Shown: positions 20,472 to 31,770 of the stretch, piece by piece
How positions within the stretch are numbered: position 1 is the first letter of the stretch
How the letters are laid out: each line of letters starts with the position of its first letter
Source: Sordariomycetes sp. S80-01Y
Taxonomy: Eukaryota; Ascomycota; Sordariomycetes
Direction: 5' to 3'
DNA length: 64,000 nt
NCBI GenBank assembly: GCA_037042185.1
Contig: JAXQJY010000019.1
Location: forward strand, 558,001-622,000
Position numbers and translations under genes: made by a program
Notes under the pieces: model-generated
Told to the model about the DNA's origin: nothing
Database searches by the model: none
Seen by the model: only the letters and a program-made list of their open reading frames with translations

Positions 20472-21479
20472 CAACTCCTAGATCCGAACAGGAACACCAC
20501 CCGGCACTTCTCGATCCATCGCATCAGATAGCATGACATCCCGGCAATTGATGGAAACACAGGGGTTAAAAACCATCAGCAGCCTATGACATTGTCTCAA
20601 TTACGCAGACTCTGATGGTTGCCTAAGGAATGCCGGCTATGCTGGACAACACAAGGTTCGCGATGGACGCGAGATCCCGAAGTCGTAGATCTTGTGCCAT
20701 ATATGGACTTTGAATGAAACCAAATTTCCCAAAAAGGCACGTCTGGGGAAGAGGTCTAGGTTTGTGAGTGGTTGTTGACAGCTCGGTATCGAAGCCGAGA
20801 GTGCGAGCTGGTTCGTATTCGCCTTGTTCCCGAGCTGCTCCGAGCTAGTGCGAGGTCGACCAACGCGCTGGAATTTGATCATCTGAAGCAACGCAGTCCA
20901 CATCTGTTCATCTGCGAGCTCTGCGCGTGATTTGATGTCTTGGCCCAGACAGAGAACAAAGAAAACCGCTGCGATACTCAATGAGCATGGGAATAGCTGC
21001 GAGCGGCCATCATGACCATTTTTCACCAAACAGAAATTGTAGGAATCGAGCCTCTTGTACATGAACCCCGCGTGAAACGACTTTAGCCAAGAAATAACCT
21101 CTGAGACAAGAACCATAACTCAACAAACGATCCGCAATGAACAAAACAGGCCCATCAATCAGATTTCAAATTTAAGACCCTTTAGTAGAGTTTGAAACAG
21201 GCGGCTGAGAGGGCTCCTCTGGGTTTGCGGGGAAGTTGGAGCTCCTATGAACCGAGATCGACCCGTAAACCCATCTGAGGCATCCGACAGCCGTCACCAG
21301 TGGGCCTCCTCTACCGAATAAGTAACGTTATCAACGGGTCCCCTGGGCGAACCATGACGTGAGCACCAGGCGCTGCACCACTTGTGGCGACCTTCTCCTC
21401 ACGCAAAACACCAGAGCTAGAAGGGGTTAAGGTATCCCAGTCTTCCAAACTCTGTTCTTATATTCAATACGCATACGCC
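20472..21479. other. Divergent intergenic region
   Basis: This region lies between the divergent peroxygenase and aldo-keto reductase genes. A 159-codon minus-strand frame (20637-21116) has no domain, signal or coding-like bias and is not accepted. Nothing else is recognised. Confidence 0.45.
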
Positions 21480-22613
21480 ATGGTGGTCTGCAAGACAACT
21501 TTCAAGCTCAACAATGGTAATCTTGGCCCCTCACGCAAGGCGAGTGACTTTTGAGAACAGGGTGCTAACAGTTTCTCAGGGCATGAGTTTCCGGCCGTCG
21601 GTCTGGGAACATGGCAGGGTAACAACCAAGAAGATCACGGAAAACTATTACCCAACTGACATCAATCAGGCAGCCATGGCACCGACGACGAGAAGGCTCT
21701 CGAGGAGTCCATCATCCACGCCCTGAAGTCCGGCTACCGTCTCATCGACACAGCGCAGCTCTACGGGACTGAGGACATTGTCGGTCGCGCCATCCGCAAC
21801 AGCGGAATTCCTCGGTCTGAGATCACCGTCGTGACCAAGTTCTGGGGTGAGTGGCACCATGACCCGGCTGAGGCGCTGCGCATCTCGCTCAAGGAGCTGG
21901 ACATTGGCTACATCGACGTCTTCCTCATGCACTGGCCCTGGGCGACCACGCCGGACAAGAAGCCGCTGAAGAAGGACGAGAGCCCTACGTTCATTGAGAC
22001 ATGGCAAATGATGGAGAAGCTGGTGGGCGACAGGTGCCGCGCCATTGGCGTGAGCAACTTTTCCCAGAAGACGATTGATGAACTGCTTCCCCATGCCAAG
22101 ATCGTGCCGGCCATCAATCAGGTCGAGCTGCACGCGTTGAACCCGAACCTGAAATTGGTACCGTACTGTCAGGAGAAGGGTATCGTGGTGATGAGTTGGG
22201 CGTAAGTTATCCTCAAAATATTGGCGAAGACTCATCTAACGAGAAATAGCACACTCGGTGGCGGCGGCGGAAACACCAAAGATATCATCCTCGAACATCA
22301 GCTGTTCGTCGACATCGCCAAGGCGCACAACTGCTCAACCGGTGTTGTATCCCTCTCATGGGCGGTCCAGCGCGGGATCAACGTCATCCCCAAGAGCGCC
22401 CGACCTCATCGCATTGAGGAGAACATAAACCTCGTCACCCTGACAGATGACGAAATGAAGGCCATAAACGACGTGCACAAGACGGTCAAGTTCCACAGAC
22501 TTGCCAAGGATATCAAGTCGCAGCAGATGGAGAGAGACGGCAAGCCGACGCTGCAGATGTGGGACTTCCAGGAGTTCGGCTGGGAAGATGAGCAGGGCAA
22601 CTGCTTGACCTGA
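21480..22613 (+). CDS. Aldo-keto reductase, 323 aa
   Basis: Exons 21480-21516, 21580-21618, 21670-22201 and 22250-22613; introns of 63, 51 and 48 nt. The reconstructed start is MVVCKTTFKLNNGHEFPAVG, followed by LGTWQG. The AKR catalytic tetrad is visible: Asp and Tyr in LIDTAQLYGTE, Lys in VVTKFW and His in LMHWPW. Later come IGVSNFS, NQVELHALNPN and the NADPH-binding segment INVIPKSARPHRI. The style is that of Gcy1/glycerol 2-dehydrogenase- and galacturonate-reductase-like fungal AKRs. It would reduce an aldehyde or ketone with NADPH in the cytosol. The exact substrate is open. Confidence 0.9.
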
Positions 22614-24279
22614 AAGTCTTCTAAAGGGCTTCCTATTGAACAGAGATTCGGCGCACTGCGACGGTCTTTCGTGCTCGAGTCTGGGCTGTTCTGCTTCCCC
22701 AATGTCGGCTCGACTCGTATAGGTTCGTTTTCAATAGAAACATAGACAAACTTCCACATTCGACCGATGCACTGTTGCCGCGCAATCGCACATCCCGTCT
22801 CCCGCGGGATGCCTGCATCGTGAATTCGATGGGTGCTCAGCCACGTTGGACGCACGGTACCCGAACCGAAAGGACCCCATCTCCACAACGGCGCCCGCGG
22901 CCTTGAGCCAAATGATCACCCACCGTGCTGGTCCTCAAACACATAGTTCATATCCGTTGGCTTGCTGGGTCCTGTATGCGAATGCGAATGCTGACTTTAC
23001 ATGTCTGATGGCTGAAATGGTGGCTGGAACTGATGGGTGGTGGCTGATGTCGGCTGATGGTAGTAGACGATAGCTGGCGAAGTCACAACGACTGTCCCAG
23101 GCTGATCCCGAATCTACCATGAACCAAAGGACAAGTGCTAATCAGAAAAGGTGTCGCAAACGTGGATATGGCAGGGAAAGCCCTTCTGTAACCCCGGTAG
23201 CTGTCTAGCAAACCCCATGTTTGCCAATATTCAGAACGCCCATGGCGACACTGTCAATGGCGACAGTGTCGGGAGTTTCAGATGGCAGCATTCCGCAGCT
23301 GCTGCAAAGTCTCGCTGACCCTTGGCTCTAACACGAGCACATCTCAAGCACCGCTCAAATTCACGGGTGCAGTCGTCCATCGTGAATGGATGACGCTAGC
23401 CAAGACCAAAAAAAGAGCTTAAAATTTGAGTGCGGCGTAACTCCATCCCGGTGGTTTGTTTTTCATGTCGCGGCGTGGTACCCAGATCCGGATAAGTGCG
23501 CTATATGTATTTTAGTGGTATCTCGCGGCGTTTTATGGTTTTTTAATTAATTAATTAATTAGTATTTTATATTTATAATTACCTTATAGTGTTATATATA
23601 AAAATAATTTTAATACGTTAACCATTTTATTTATTTAAATAAGGCTATATATTAATTTATATTTAGATTTTTTATCTTTTAATTTATAAATAAACTCTAA
23701 ATAGTTAAGTATAGAAGTTATTTATATCGCTATTAGTATTATATTATATTTATTTAAATTAATATTAACTATAATATTAATAATTTTATTCTATATTAAC
23801 TTATTAATAAGTTAAGGTATAATTTTTTTAATCTCTTTATATTTAGGCTTTATCTATACTAATACAGAGGCTATAGCAGTACCGTTTTCGATCGCTAGTA
23901 AATGAAACGCGGTAAGGTAATCGACCCCCGAGCTCACGAGTCCCTATCATGGCCGCTAAGCACGGATCTTACTAAGGGCAAACAGAGAGTCCTCGGGTGA
24001 GATAGACTCTATTGCTACGGATAGGCGCTGTCTTTGGAATAGATTGAGCACTGTAGACCCAGCGTACCTTGAGGAGTTACGTTCAGGAAATAATAGGCGG
24101 ATAAGAAAATAATTGAAAGTGCTTGTGACATTTTCCTAGTAGAGCTTCCAAGCTCACTTACAAAGCGACATCGAGATTTTAACTAGCGAGCATTTTCCAC
24201 GTATTAATTCAAGCTCTGAAACCGACAATGCATAGTCCCTGATGTTGCAACATGTGTATGACTTCCGCCCAGATCCGAA
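22614..24279. other. Gene-free interval with A/T-rich relic
   Basis: Both flanking genes end into this interval. It contains ordinary unique-looking sequence to about 23.45 kb, then the A/T-rich block described separately, then about 350 bp of mixed composition. No coding region was recognised. Confidence 0.5.
23531..23890. repeat. A/T-rich block, probable RIP-mutated repeat relic
   Basis: Base composition changes sharply to nearly all A and T, with abundant TpA steps, runs such as TTAATTAATTAATTAATTAG, and stops in all frames. The flanks have normal GC content. Repeat-induced point mutation, which turns C:G into T:A in duplicated DNA of Pezizomycotina, leaves this kind of island. The parental element cannot be identified. 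The pieces CGCGGCGTTTTATGG near the left edge and the inverse-like AAATGAAACGCGG near the right edge may be remnants of inverted ends. Confidence 0.6.
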
Positions 24280-25773
24280 TCAAAGGCCGAGAACAGCCTG
24301 ATAGCTATAACTCTCATCATCCACCCACTGGAGGACGTGGTTGCCGACAGGACGATACTGCTCCAAGGGCAGCCAAGGGCTCAGGGTAGAAGTGTAACAA
24401 CCAGACCTCGAGACAGGCTTATCTTCAAAGCGGTCGGCAATCCACTTCAACCAACGACGGCGAGTAGCATCCAAAGTAGGCACGTGTCCAGTTCCATTGA
24501 CGACGAGAAACTCCAAGTCTTTGTCTGGGAACGCAACACAAGTTTCTTCAACCACAATCTTGGCGCTTTCGAATGGACAATAAACGTCGTCGGTGCCCTG
24601 AAGGACTAGAACAGGACCCTTGAAGTCTTTCCCGCCAGGGTTGGCAAGCTTCTCAAGAGCAGCAGCATGCCAGGACTGCTCGGTGTAATCCATCTTTGTC
24701 ACGTTGGCAGTCAGGAAGAGCTTTTGCGCAGCGCCAACAGCACCCCTGATATCTGTCCACAATTTGTTGCGGGCAAGGCCGAGATCGGTGAGCCATATGT
24801 CGAGGGAGAAGTCGGGGAAGATGCTCCTCATGGCTATGCCGACAAAGTTAGAGATAAATGGCGGCAAAGCGTTGAAGACGTTAACAACAGGGCTGCCAGC
24901 GATGGTGCCTTTGTAGCCCCCAAAGACCACTTCAGGAAACTCATCACGGTTCAGCGCCAGGCGTTCCCCTATTCCCCAAGCAACCCCGCCACCCTGGCTA
25001 TGACCCATGGAGACGAATTCTTTAGTCAATTTGTTGGGGAAGGCCTTCCATGCGGCTTGAAGCGCGTAAAGTGCATCCCTTGCGCCGACTTGGGCAACGT
25101 CCCATTGGTGCGCAATGTGGCTGCCATCCCAAGACTTGTCGACGCCCAATCCGGCATAATCTGGCCCGATCACGGCATAGCCGTCGAGGGCAAGAGGGTA
25201 AGGGGCCTCGTAGCCGTACCACAAGTTGCGCATGGCGGATGGCGCAGCGTCAGCACTGAAGCCAGATGTGCCGTGACACCAAAGCACGACCGGTGCGGTG
25301 CCGTTGGAGGATCCCGACGAGCCGAACCGACGAGGCTCGAAAGGCCAGAGCACAAACGACGTTGCCGGCACGATAGTTCCATTGAGGGTTTTGGTTGTGT
25401 ACATGAAGCGCGAGAGCGCGGTATTGGGAGGGATTGCATAGTTCGTTGGGTCGGTGACGGCTTGCACCTTTAGAAGTGTACCAGGCTGGAGAGGCCCGGT
25501 GGTGTTTTCAAGGGATGGAAGGCTGTAGAAATCATCTTGTCTTGGCCCGCCGTTGGCAAGCTGTGATCTGTCCGAGTTGGTGACGATTTCTACGCTTCGA
25601 GCGATCTCGTCTGTAAGCTGCGCGTCTTCAACCTGCTTCGGCGTCAATGCCAGGGATGAGTTCCAAGTGTTGGTCTGCACTTCGTAAGGTGATAGCTGTG
25701 CCAAGGCGCTGGGGGCAAATAAAACGGCAAAAGCCCAAAGATGACGAAGAGGCATTTTGAGTGAAGGCAGCAT
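24280..25773 (-). CDS. Secreted lipase-like alpha/beta hydrolase, 497 aa
   Basis: A single exon starting at 25773; a second ATG at 25755 gives an equally good signal peptide (MPLRHLWAFAVLFAPSALAQ). The mature part has an alpha/beta hydrolase core with the oxyanion strand APVVLWCHGTSGF, the nucleophile elbow SMGHSQGGGVAWG, the acid in VLQGTDDVYCP and a His in VNGTGHVPTLD. Several N-glycosylation sequons are present (for example NSS, NTT, NGT). This layout fits fungal secretory lipases and related long-chain esterases (LIP-type). The substrate is uncertain. It lies at the edge of the A/T-rich relic, with its promoter facing the WD40 remnant. Confidence 0.83.
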   Translation of the reverse strand: MLPSLKMPLRHLWAFAVLFAPSALAQLSPYEVQTNTWNSSLALTPKQVEDAQLTDEIARSVEIVTNSDRSQLANGGPRQDDFYSLPSLENTTGPLQPGTLLKVQAVTDPTNYAIPPNTALSRFMYTTKTLNGTIVPATSFVLWPFEPRRFGSSGSSNGTAPVVLWCHGTSGFSADAAPSAMRNLWYGYEAPYPLALDGYAVIGPDYAGLGVDKSWDGSHIAHQWDVAQVGARDALYALQAAWKAFPNKLTKEFVSMGHSQGGGVAWGIGERLALNRDEFPEVVFGGYKGTIAGSPVVNVFNALPPFISNFVGIAMRSIFPDFSLDIWLTDLGLARNKLWTDIRGAVGAAQKLFLTANVTKMDYTEQSWHAAALEKLANPGGKDFKGPVLVLQGTDDVYCPFESAKIVVEETCVAFPDKDLEFLVVNGTGHVPTLDATRRRWLKWIADRFEDKPVSRSGCYTSTLSPWLPLEQYRPVGNHVLQWVDDESYSYQAVLGL

Positions 25774-26003
25774 GTTGTTTTTATTGTTGCTGTTGTCGCT
25801 CTTTAAGGTTTGCAGCCAGTCTGCTGTTAACGACTGATGGGAATGTTCACCTTTTATGCCTCTGTTCGCCCCCCATTTCGCAATCCCACAGATTCATTCT
25901 GACATTGACCTGCAATGCTACGAGCTAGGATGGCTAGATGTATTAGTAACTCGTGATTATTCAATCAGGGTCATGCTGGCCCCAAGTCCAGGCTTCTCAT
26001 CCA

Positions 26004-26087
26004 TCGTTGTCCATGGATCGTTGTCCACGGCGCTTGTCCACGGAGTTCTGCGCACGGAGCTCTGTCCACGGGGACTCGTCCATGAAA
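26004..26087. repeat. 14-bp minisatellite, six degenerate units
   Basis: Six consecutive 14-nt units share the core TGTCCACGG or a close variant; the first two differ at only two positions. The period is not a multiple of three, so it is unlikely to be a protein repeat. It lies about 180 bp upstream of the WD40 remnant. Confidence 0.7.
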
Positions 26088-26267
26088 GTACAAGGGATGT
26101 CAGCGGCGCGCCATGGAAACTTTCACAAAGAGCACGTGTTATCGCTCGAAGGAAAAATGTCATATCAAGATGCAAACCAGCGGAAGAATATCTGTTATCA
26201 TTGCTATTGTACTGTAGTCATTGCTTCGATTGATATGTTAAACGAATGCTTAGCACACCAGCAGACG

Positions 26268-26360
26268 TCCTTCGCCTTCTCACCCGACTCGCACCGGCTC
26301 GCGTCCGGGTCCTACAATAGGACCTTGAAGCTGTGGGATCCGACGACGCCGCCTGCATAA
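26268..26360 (+). pseudogene. Single WD40-repeat remnant, NLR/HET-E style
   Basis: The frame reads SFAFSPDSHRLASGSYNR, then TLKLWDPTT, and then a stop. This is one near-perfect WD40 repeat of the kind found in tandem at the C-terminus of fungal NWD/HET-E-like STAND proteins. No NACHT domain or neighbouring repeat is found upstream, where the frame turns into unrelated sequence. It is best read as the last repeat left from a decayed NLR-type host gene or as a dispersed fragment. Confidence 0.65.
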
Positions 26361-27217
26361 CAATGCACGAGGTCGGTAGATGTAACAATTTGAGGTTGTC
26401 ATAAATGGGTTGAATTGATTGATCAATTCAAGAGAGCGCGGAAGACGGCGAGGAGTTGGTAGCCCCGGGGTCACCACAGGTAAACAACCTACCCTGCACC
26501 CAGGTCCGTGCCACAAGGCACAACCGTAACAGGCCGCGTGGCGATATTATAGCGACATTCCTAATAACTACCTTTAACTTGAAAAAAAAAAAAAAAATGC
26601 TAAACGAGCTTTACTACAAGCTCTATTTAGTAGGGGGTGTTTCGTAATATGACACATCGGCACACGTGGGTAGCACCGTTTATTTTAGCTACTAGAAAGA
26701 AAGCTTAATAAGCGTTAGCCCAATAATGAGAGGTGGCGGAAAAAAGTTATAGGTAAATAAAGCGCTTAATCGAGGTATTTCTTATCTCTGTAGAATCAAG
26801 CCTGTTTTTATAACTTGTATACGTATGCTTGTGGCGCACTACCTTATTTAGTGCGAGACCCACCCGACTCATTCCACGGTTCCACACGGCTCGTGGCGTC
26901 CGGCCGACGCTCATGGCCCCCTCGGGCTCCGCGGCCACCGCGCTAGGACTGTTGCGTATCCATCGGTTTCGAGGTTGAGGCGGGTTCATAAGGAGGACGG
27001 CAGTCCTTTCATGCAGTGTTCAAAGGAGCAAGGGAAGACAAATCAACGGAAATACATCTCGAGGCGAAAGCTATAGCTCTTGGACGAGTTTCCGCCCTTC
27101 CTGTTCCTGTCTTTAATGTGCTTTGCATATTCGCCACCTCGCGCCCCCTGCTGAAGCCCTCCGCTGGGCAGGCTGTATACAGCTGATTGAGAAGCCAAGA
27201 GGCTTCAAGTCGACAGC

Positions 27218-30200
27218 ATGGGAGACGTCGACGAGAAGGGTGATGTTGTCGACGTGGAGAAGAAGGCTGTCGACTCTAGGAGCGACAGCTCAATCTCCAA
27301 GCCTGAAGTCGTCAATCCAGCGCCTGAGCCCCGGCCCGAAGAGCCAAAAGAGCTGGATGGGTGGACGGCCTACTGGGTGAGTACCAACCGCGGACGGATG
27401 CCATGACAGCTCCAATTAACAAAAGGCAGCGCATCTTCAGGTTTGCCGGGACATTTGAGTACGCAATTCAAGGTGTTGCCATTTTCTCGGCTATTGCTTC
27501 TGGCGCTGGAATCGCGCTGCAGAACCTCATCTTTGGAGAGTTCGTCACCGTCTTCATAGACTTCACAACGGGGCAATCGACGGCCCAGAAATTCCGCGAC
27601 GACGCGGCCGAGCTGGCTCTATACTTCGTGTACCTGGGCATCGGTCGCTTCGTTCTTTCGTACGCCTATAACGTCCTGTTCACGTACGCTGCCTACCGCA
27701 TCGTACGCAACATCCGTCATTCCTACCTTCGCTCTGCCCTCGGCCAAGAGGTAGCCTACTACGATTTCGGGTCGGGTGGCTCCATTGCCACGCAAGCAAC
27801 TTCCAATGGACGTCTCATCCAGGGTGGTATTGCCGAGAAGCTTGGGCTCACGTTCCAGGGCCTCGCCGCCTTTGTCACGGCCTTCATCGTTGCCTTCGTC
27901 ACCCAGTGGAAGCTGACGCTCATATGTCTCTGCATCGCCCCCGCCACAATCATCGTGATGGGCGTGGTGGCAGGCATTGAGGCCGGCTACGAGACAAAGA
28001 TTCTCGAGGTGTACGCCCAGGCCAACTCCTTTGCCGAGGGCGTGCTTGCCAGCGCGCGGACGGTGCATGCTTTCGAGATGAGGTCCAGGCTGGTCAACAA
28101 GTTTGATCAGTATCTCACCGAGGCGCACGACTGGGGAAAGAAAATTTCTATCCTTTTTGGACTGATGTTCAGCGCCGAGTACACAATCATCTACCTTGGC
28201 TTTGGGTTGGCTTTCTGGCAGGGAGTCCGCATGCTTGCCAGAGGCGAGATCGCAGAACCCGGAGACATTTTCACGTAAGTATTCGAATCTCCACGCATAT
28301 CTCTCAATCTTTGGGAATGTGTTAACAATTGCAGCGTTCTTCTGTCGGTTGTCATTGCCGCCATCAACTTGACGATGCTCGCCCCCTACTCCATCGACTT
28401 CACCCGTGCCGGGACCGCAGCCGCCCAGCTCTTCGTCCTCATCGACCGTAAATCCGACATCGACCCCTTCTCCACGGAGGGTGAACAGCCTGAGAACATT
28501 GAGGGACTATTGGAGCTTGAGAACGTCTCATTCGCGTATCCCACACGCCCTGGAATGACGGTTCTTGATGACTTCACCTTGAGGGTTCCGGCCGGAAAGG
28601 TAACAGCCCTTGTTGGGCAGAGTGGGAGTGGCAAGAGTACCATCGTTGGACTTATCGAGCGATGGTACAAGCCTACTACCGGAAGCATCAAGCTAGATGG
28701 GCGTTCGTTGGACACGTTGAATCTGAATTGGCTTCGTAAGAACGCTCGTCTTGTTCAACAGGAGCCCGTCTTGTTCCAAGGCTCGGTCTTCGACAACATC
28801 GCCCATGGTCTTGTGGGAACCGAACTCGAACACGCCCCGCGAGAACAGCGGATGGCCAGGATTCAGGAAGCGGCAGAGCTAGCGTTCGCCCATGACTTCG
28901 TCTCCGACCTACCGGAAGGCTACGACACTGAGATCGGTCAGCGCGGTAGTCTTCTATCGGGAGGGCAGAAGCAGCGTGTGGCTATTGCCCGCGCTGTTGT
29001 GTCGCAGCCCAAGGTTCTCTTGCTCGACGAGGCTACTTCGGCCCTGGACCCTCATGCTGAAGGCGTGGTGCAGCAAGCCCTTGATCGTGCATCTCAGGGC
29101 CGCACGACTATCGTCATTGCCCACAAGCTGGCTACTATCCGCAAGGCTGACAATATCGTCGTGATGACTAAGGGCAAGATCGTTGAACAAGGTACACATG
29201 AGGGCCTGATTGCCAAAAATGGCGCCTACGCCCACCTCGTCAAGATTCAGAACCTGACTCTCTCTGAAGAGTCCGGCGAGAAGGTCAACGTTGAGGACTC
29301 CTCGGACATGGAGGCAGAAGGCGACCCAGCAGACCTCACCAAGTCTCTGACCAGATATGCAACAGCTGAGCGCGCGCGGATGGAAGAGCAGAAGGAGAGG
29401 GACAACTACGATCTTCATAAAGGGATGGGCCTCCTTTCAGTGGTCTGGCGTCTCATCGTGGATCATCCCAATTTGTACTTTGCCTACTTCATGGTCCTCG
29501 TTGGCTGCATCGGTGCGGCGGCAGCCTTCCCCGGTCAGGCGATCCTGATGGCCAACATGATGGACGTTTTCACCCTTACTGGCTCGGCCATGGCGCGTCG
29601 TGGAGACTTTTTCGCGACCATGTTCATTGCTCTGGCGGCTGGCTGTCTGGTCTTCTACTTCATCCTCGGTTACACCACCAACGTTATCGCCCAGTTCCTT
29701 TCGCACAAGTTCCGCAAGCAGAGTTTCAGCGACATGCTACGCCAGGACCTGCAGTTCTTTGACCGCAACGAGAACAACGTCGGAGCCCTGACGAGCCGCG
29801 TCGACTCGAATCCTCAATCGATCTTGGAGCTTATGGGCTTCAACGTGGGGCTGATCCTCATTGCCATCCTCAACGTTGCGGCATGCAGTATCCTCGGCAT
29901 TGCACATAGCTGGAAGATCGGCCTGGTCGTTGTGTTCGGTGGACTGCCTCCTTTGCTTGCCGCTGGCTGGCTGAAGATCCGCTTCGACGTCAAACTCGAC
30001 AACGACATCTCCAAGAAGAACTCTACCAGCGCTTCCATCGCCTCCGAGGCCGTCACCGCCATCCGCACTGTTTCATCGCTCGCAATTGAGGAGCTAGTCT
30101 TGAAGCGCTACACGGATGAGCTCGACCACGCTGTCGCCAAGTCCAAGTATTCCATGGCTCAGATGATGATCTGGTTCGCCCTGACGCAGAGTGTCGAGTA

Positions 30201-31239
30201 TTGGTTTATGGCGCTTGGCTTTTGGTACGGCTGCCAGCTCGTGTCGAGGAATGAGACGTCAATGTACGACTTCTTTGTGGCTTTCATGGGTGTCTTCTTT
30301 TCGGGACAGGCGACATCGCAGCTGTTCCAATTCTCGACGAGCATGACCAAGGGTAAGAATGCGGCCAACTACATCTACTGGCTTCACAACCTTGAGCCCA
30401 CGGTTCAGCAGACACCAGAGAACCAGGACAAGGGTCCCAAGGCTGGTGGCCCCATTGGTTTGAACAAGATCAGATTCTCGTACCCTCTTCGTCCCGAGGC
30501 GCCTGTTCTGCGTGGCGTCGATCTGGAGATCGAGAAAGGCCAATTTGTGGCTTTGGTCGGAGCGTCTGGTTGCGGAAAGTCAACCATGATCGGCCAGCTT
30601 GAGCGCTTCTACGACCCATCCACCGGCAAGATCACCATCGCCGGCGACGATTTGACGTCGTTGAACCCCAGACTGTATCGCCGCATCGTATCGCTTGTGC
30701 AGCAGGAGCCGACACTCTTCCAAGGCACGATCCGCGAGAACATCGCCTTGGGCATCGACGATCCCGAATCTACGACAGCGGACGAGGGAAAAGCCTCAAA
30801 CACAGCCGCATTAGAGGTTTCTGACGCGGACGTTGAGGCCGCTCTTCGCGCATCGAATGCGTGGGACTTTGTCTCCTCTCTTCCCGAGGGCATGGGCACG
30901 CCAACAGGCTCAAACGGCACCCAACTATCAGGCGGCCAACGTCAACGCATTGCCATTGCGCGATCCCTCATCCGAAACCCTAAGATTCTTCTCCTCGATG
31001 AGGCAACATCTGCCCTGGACACCGAATCGGAGAAGATCGTCCAGGGCGTGCTCGCCGAGGCGGCTAAGGAGGGCGACAGGATCACGGTGTCTGTGGCGCA
31101 TCGACTGAGCACGATCAAGGATGCCGATGTTATCTGCGTGTTCTACGGTGGGCGGATTGTCGAGAAGGGAACACACAATGAGTTGGTGAGACAGGGCGGC
31201 ATGTACCGGAAAATGTGTGAGGCACAGAATTTAGATTAG
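27218..31239 (+). CDS. MDR/P-glycoprotein-type full ABC transporter, 1302 aa
   Basis: Exons 27218-27376, 27430-28274 and 28335-31239, with 53- and 60-nt introns. The charged N-terminus (about 50 aa) leads through WTAYW-RIFRFAG into TMD1 (about residues 60-350). NBD1 has Walker [10 protein letters not shown] (about 429), signature LLSGGQKQR (about 541) and Walker [12 protein letters not shown] (about 562). TMD2 spans about residues 735-1000. NBD2 has GASGCGKST (about 1077), QLSGGQRQR (about 1199) and [11 protein letters not shown] (about 1221). This TMD-NBD-TMD-NBD order defines subfamily B full transporters, plasma-membrane or vacuolar exporters of lipophilic compounds including toxins and azoles. 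Both NBDs look catalytically complete. The cargo is unknown. Confidence 0.93.
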
Positions 31240-31770
31240 CTGGAGATGACCCAGCGTTGTTCTTTCGTATGGACTAAGCGAGTATATGCTATTGTTAATA
31301 GAACTTTGTTTACACACGCAACATGACTCTTGACACTAGTTGAAGAGGGAAAGTCGAACATATACATCGGAACAGGAGTAGCACTTCATAAGTCCATATG
31401 GTCCCGTTCGAGGATCGCTCTCCTCAAAGTCAAGACTCCAGTTACTGTCAGCACTTCGACTTGACGCAAGATGGATATTCGGTCCCGTCACCAGTACCTA
31501 AGCCATTGCAGTAGATGCACGTTGTTCACGAAGCAGGTGTCTTGTCCTCGTCGGAAGCACACTTCTCCATTTCGCGTTGAGTGCAGTTCACTGGCATTGG
31601 AGGAGACTATGTTGCTTCGAATTCCGACTGTCCTTCTTCTTTTCCTTCTTTTTCTTCAACCTAATCACCTCAACACCTGCTTCGCCAGTATACTCAGGGT
31701 GTCAGAAACCCCAACTCAAACACCAGTATAGCTCTCTCGCTGCGGACAGCCCCGTACACTGAAGTGCACC
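31240..31770. other. Intergenic region
   Basis: The 3' flank of the ABC transporter and the promoter of the following ORF. A pyrimidine-rich tract (TTCTTCTTTTCC, then TTCTTTTTCTTC) lies about 31625-31660. Confidence 0.45.

Larger units (their letters stand above)
25774..27217. other. Gene-poor interval with minisatellite and WD40 remnant
   Basis: Apart from the 14-bp minisatellite (26004-26087) and the single WD40-repeat remnant (26268-26360), this stretch holds a 16-nt A-run near 26582 followed by about 250 bp of A/T-rich sequence, then a GC-rich patch (about 26870-26960) and the promoter of the ABC transporter. The A-run and composition change may mark an old transposon fragment, but no ends or coding part can be identified. 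Confidence 0.45.

Noticed and set aside
20637-21116. A 159-codon minus-strand frame
   Set aside because: No domain, signal peptide or coding-like composition; it lies in the promoter region between two well-supported divergent genes.
26560-26850. Possible transposon or SINE end marked by an A-run
   Set aside because: The A-run and composition shift suggest an insertion, but no second end, target duplication or coding part could be seen, so no element is called.
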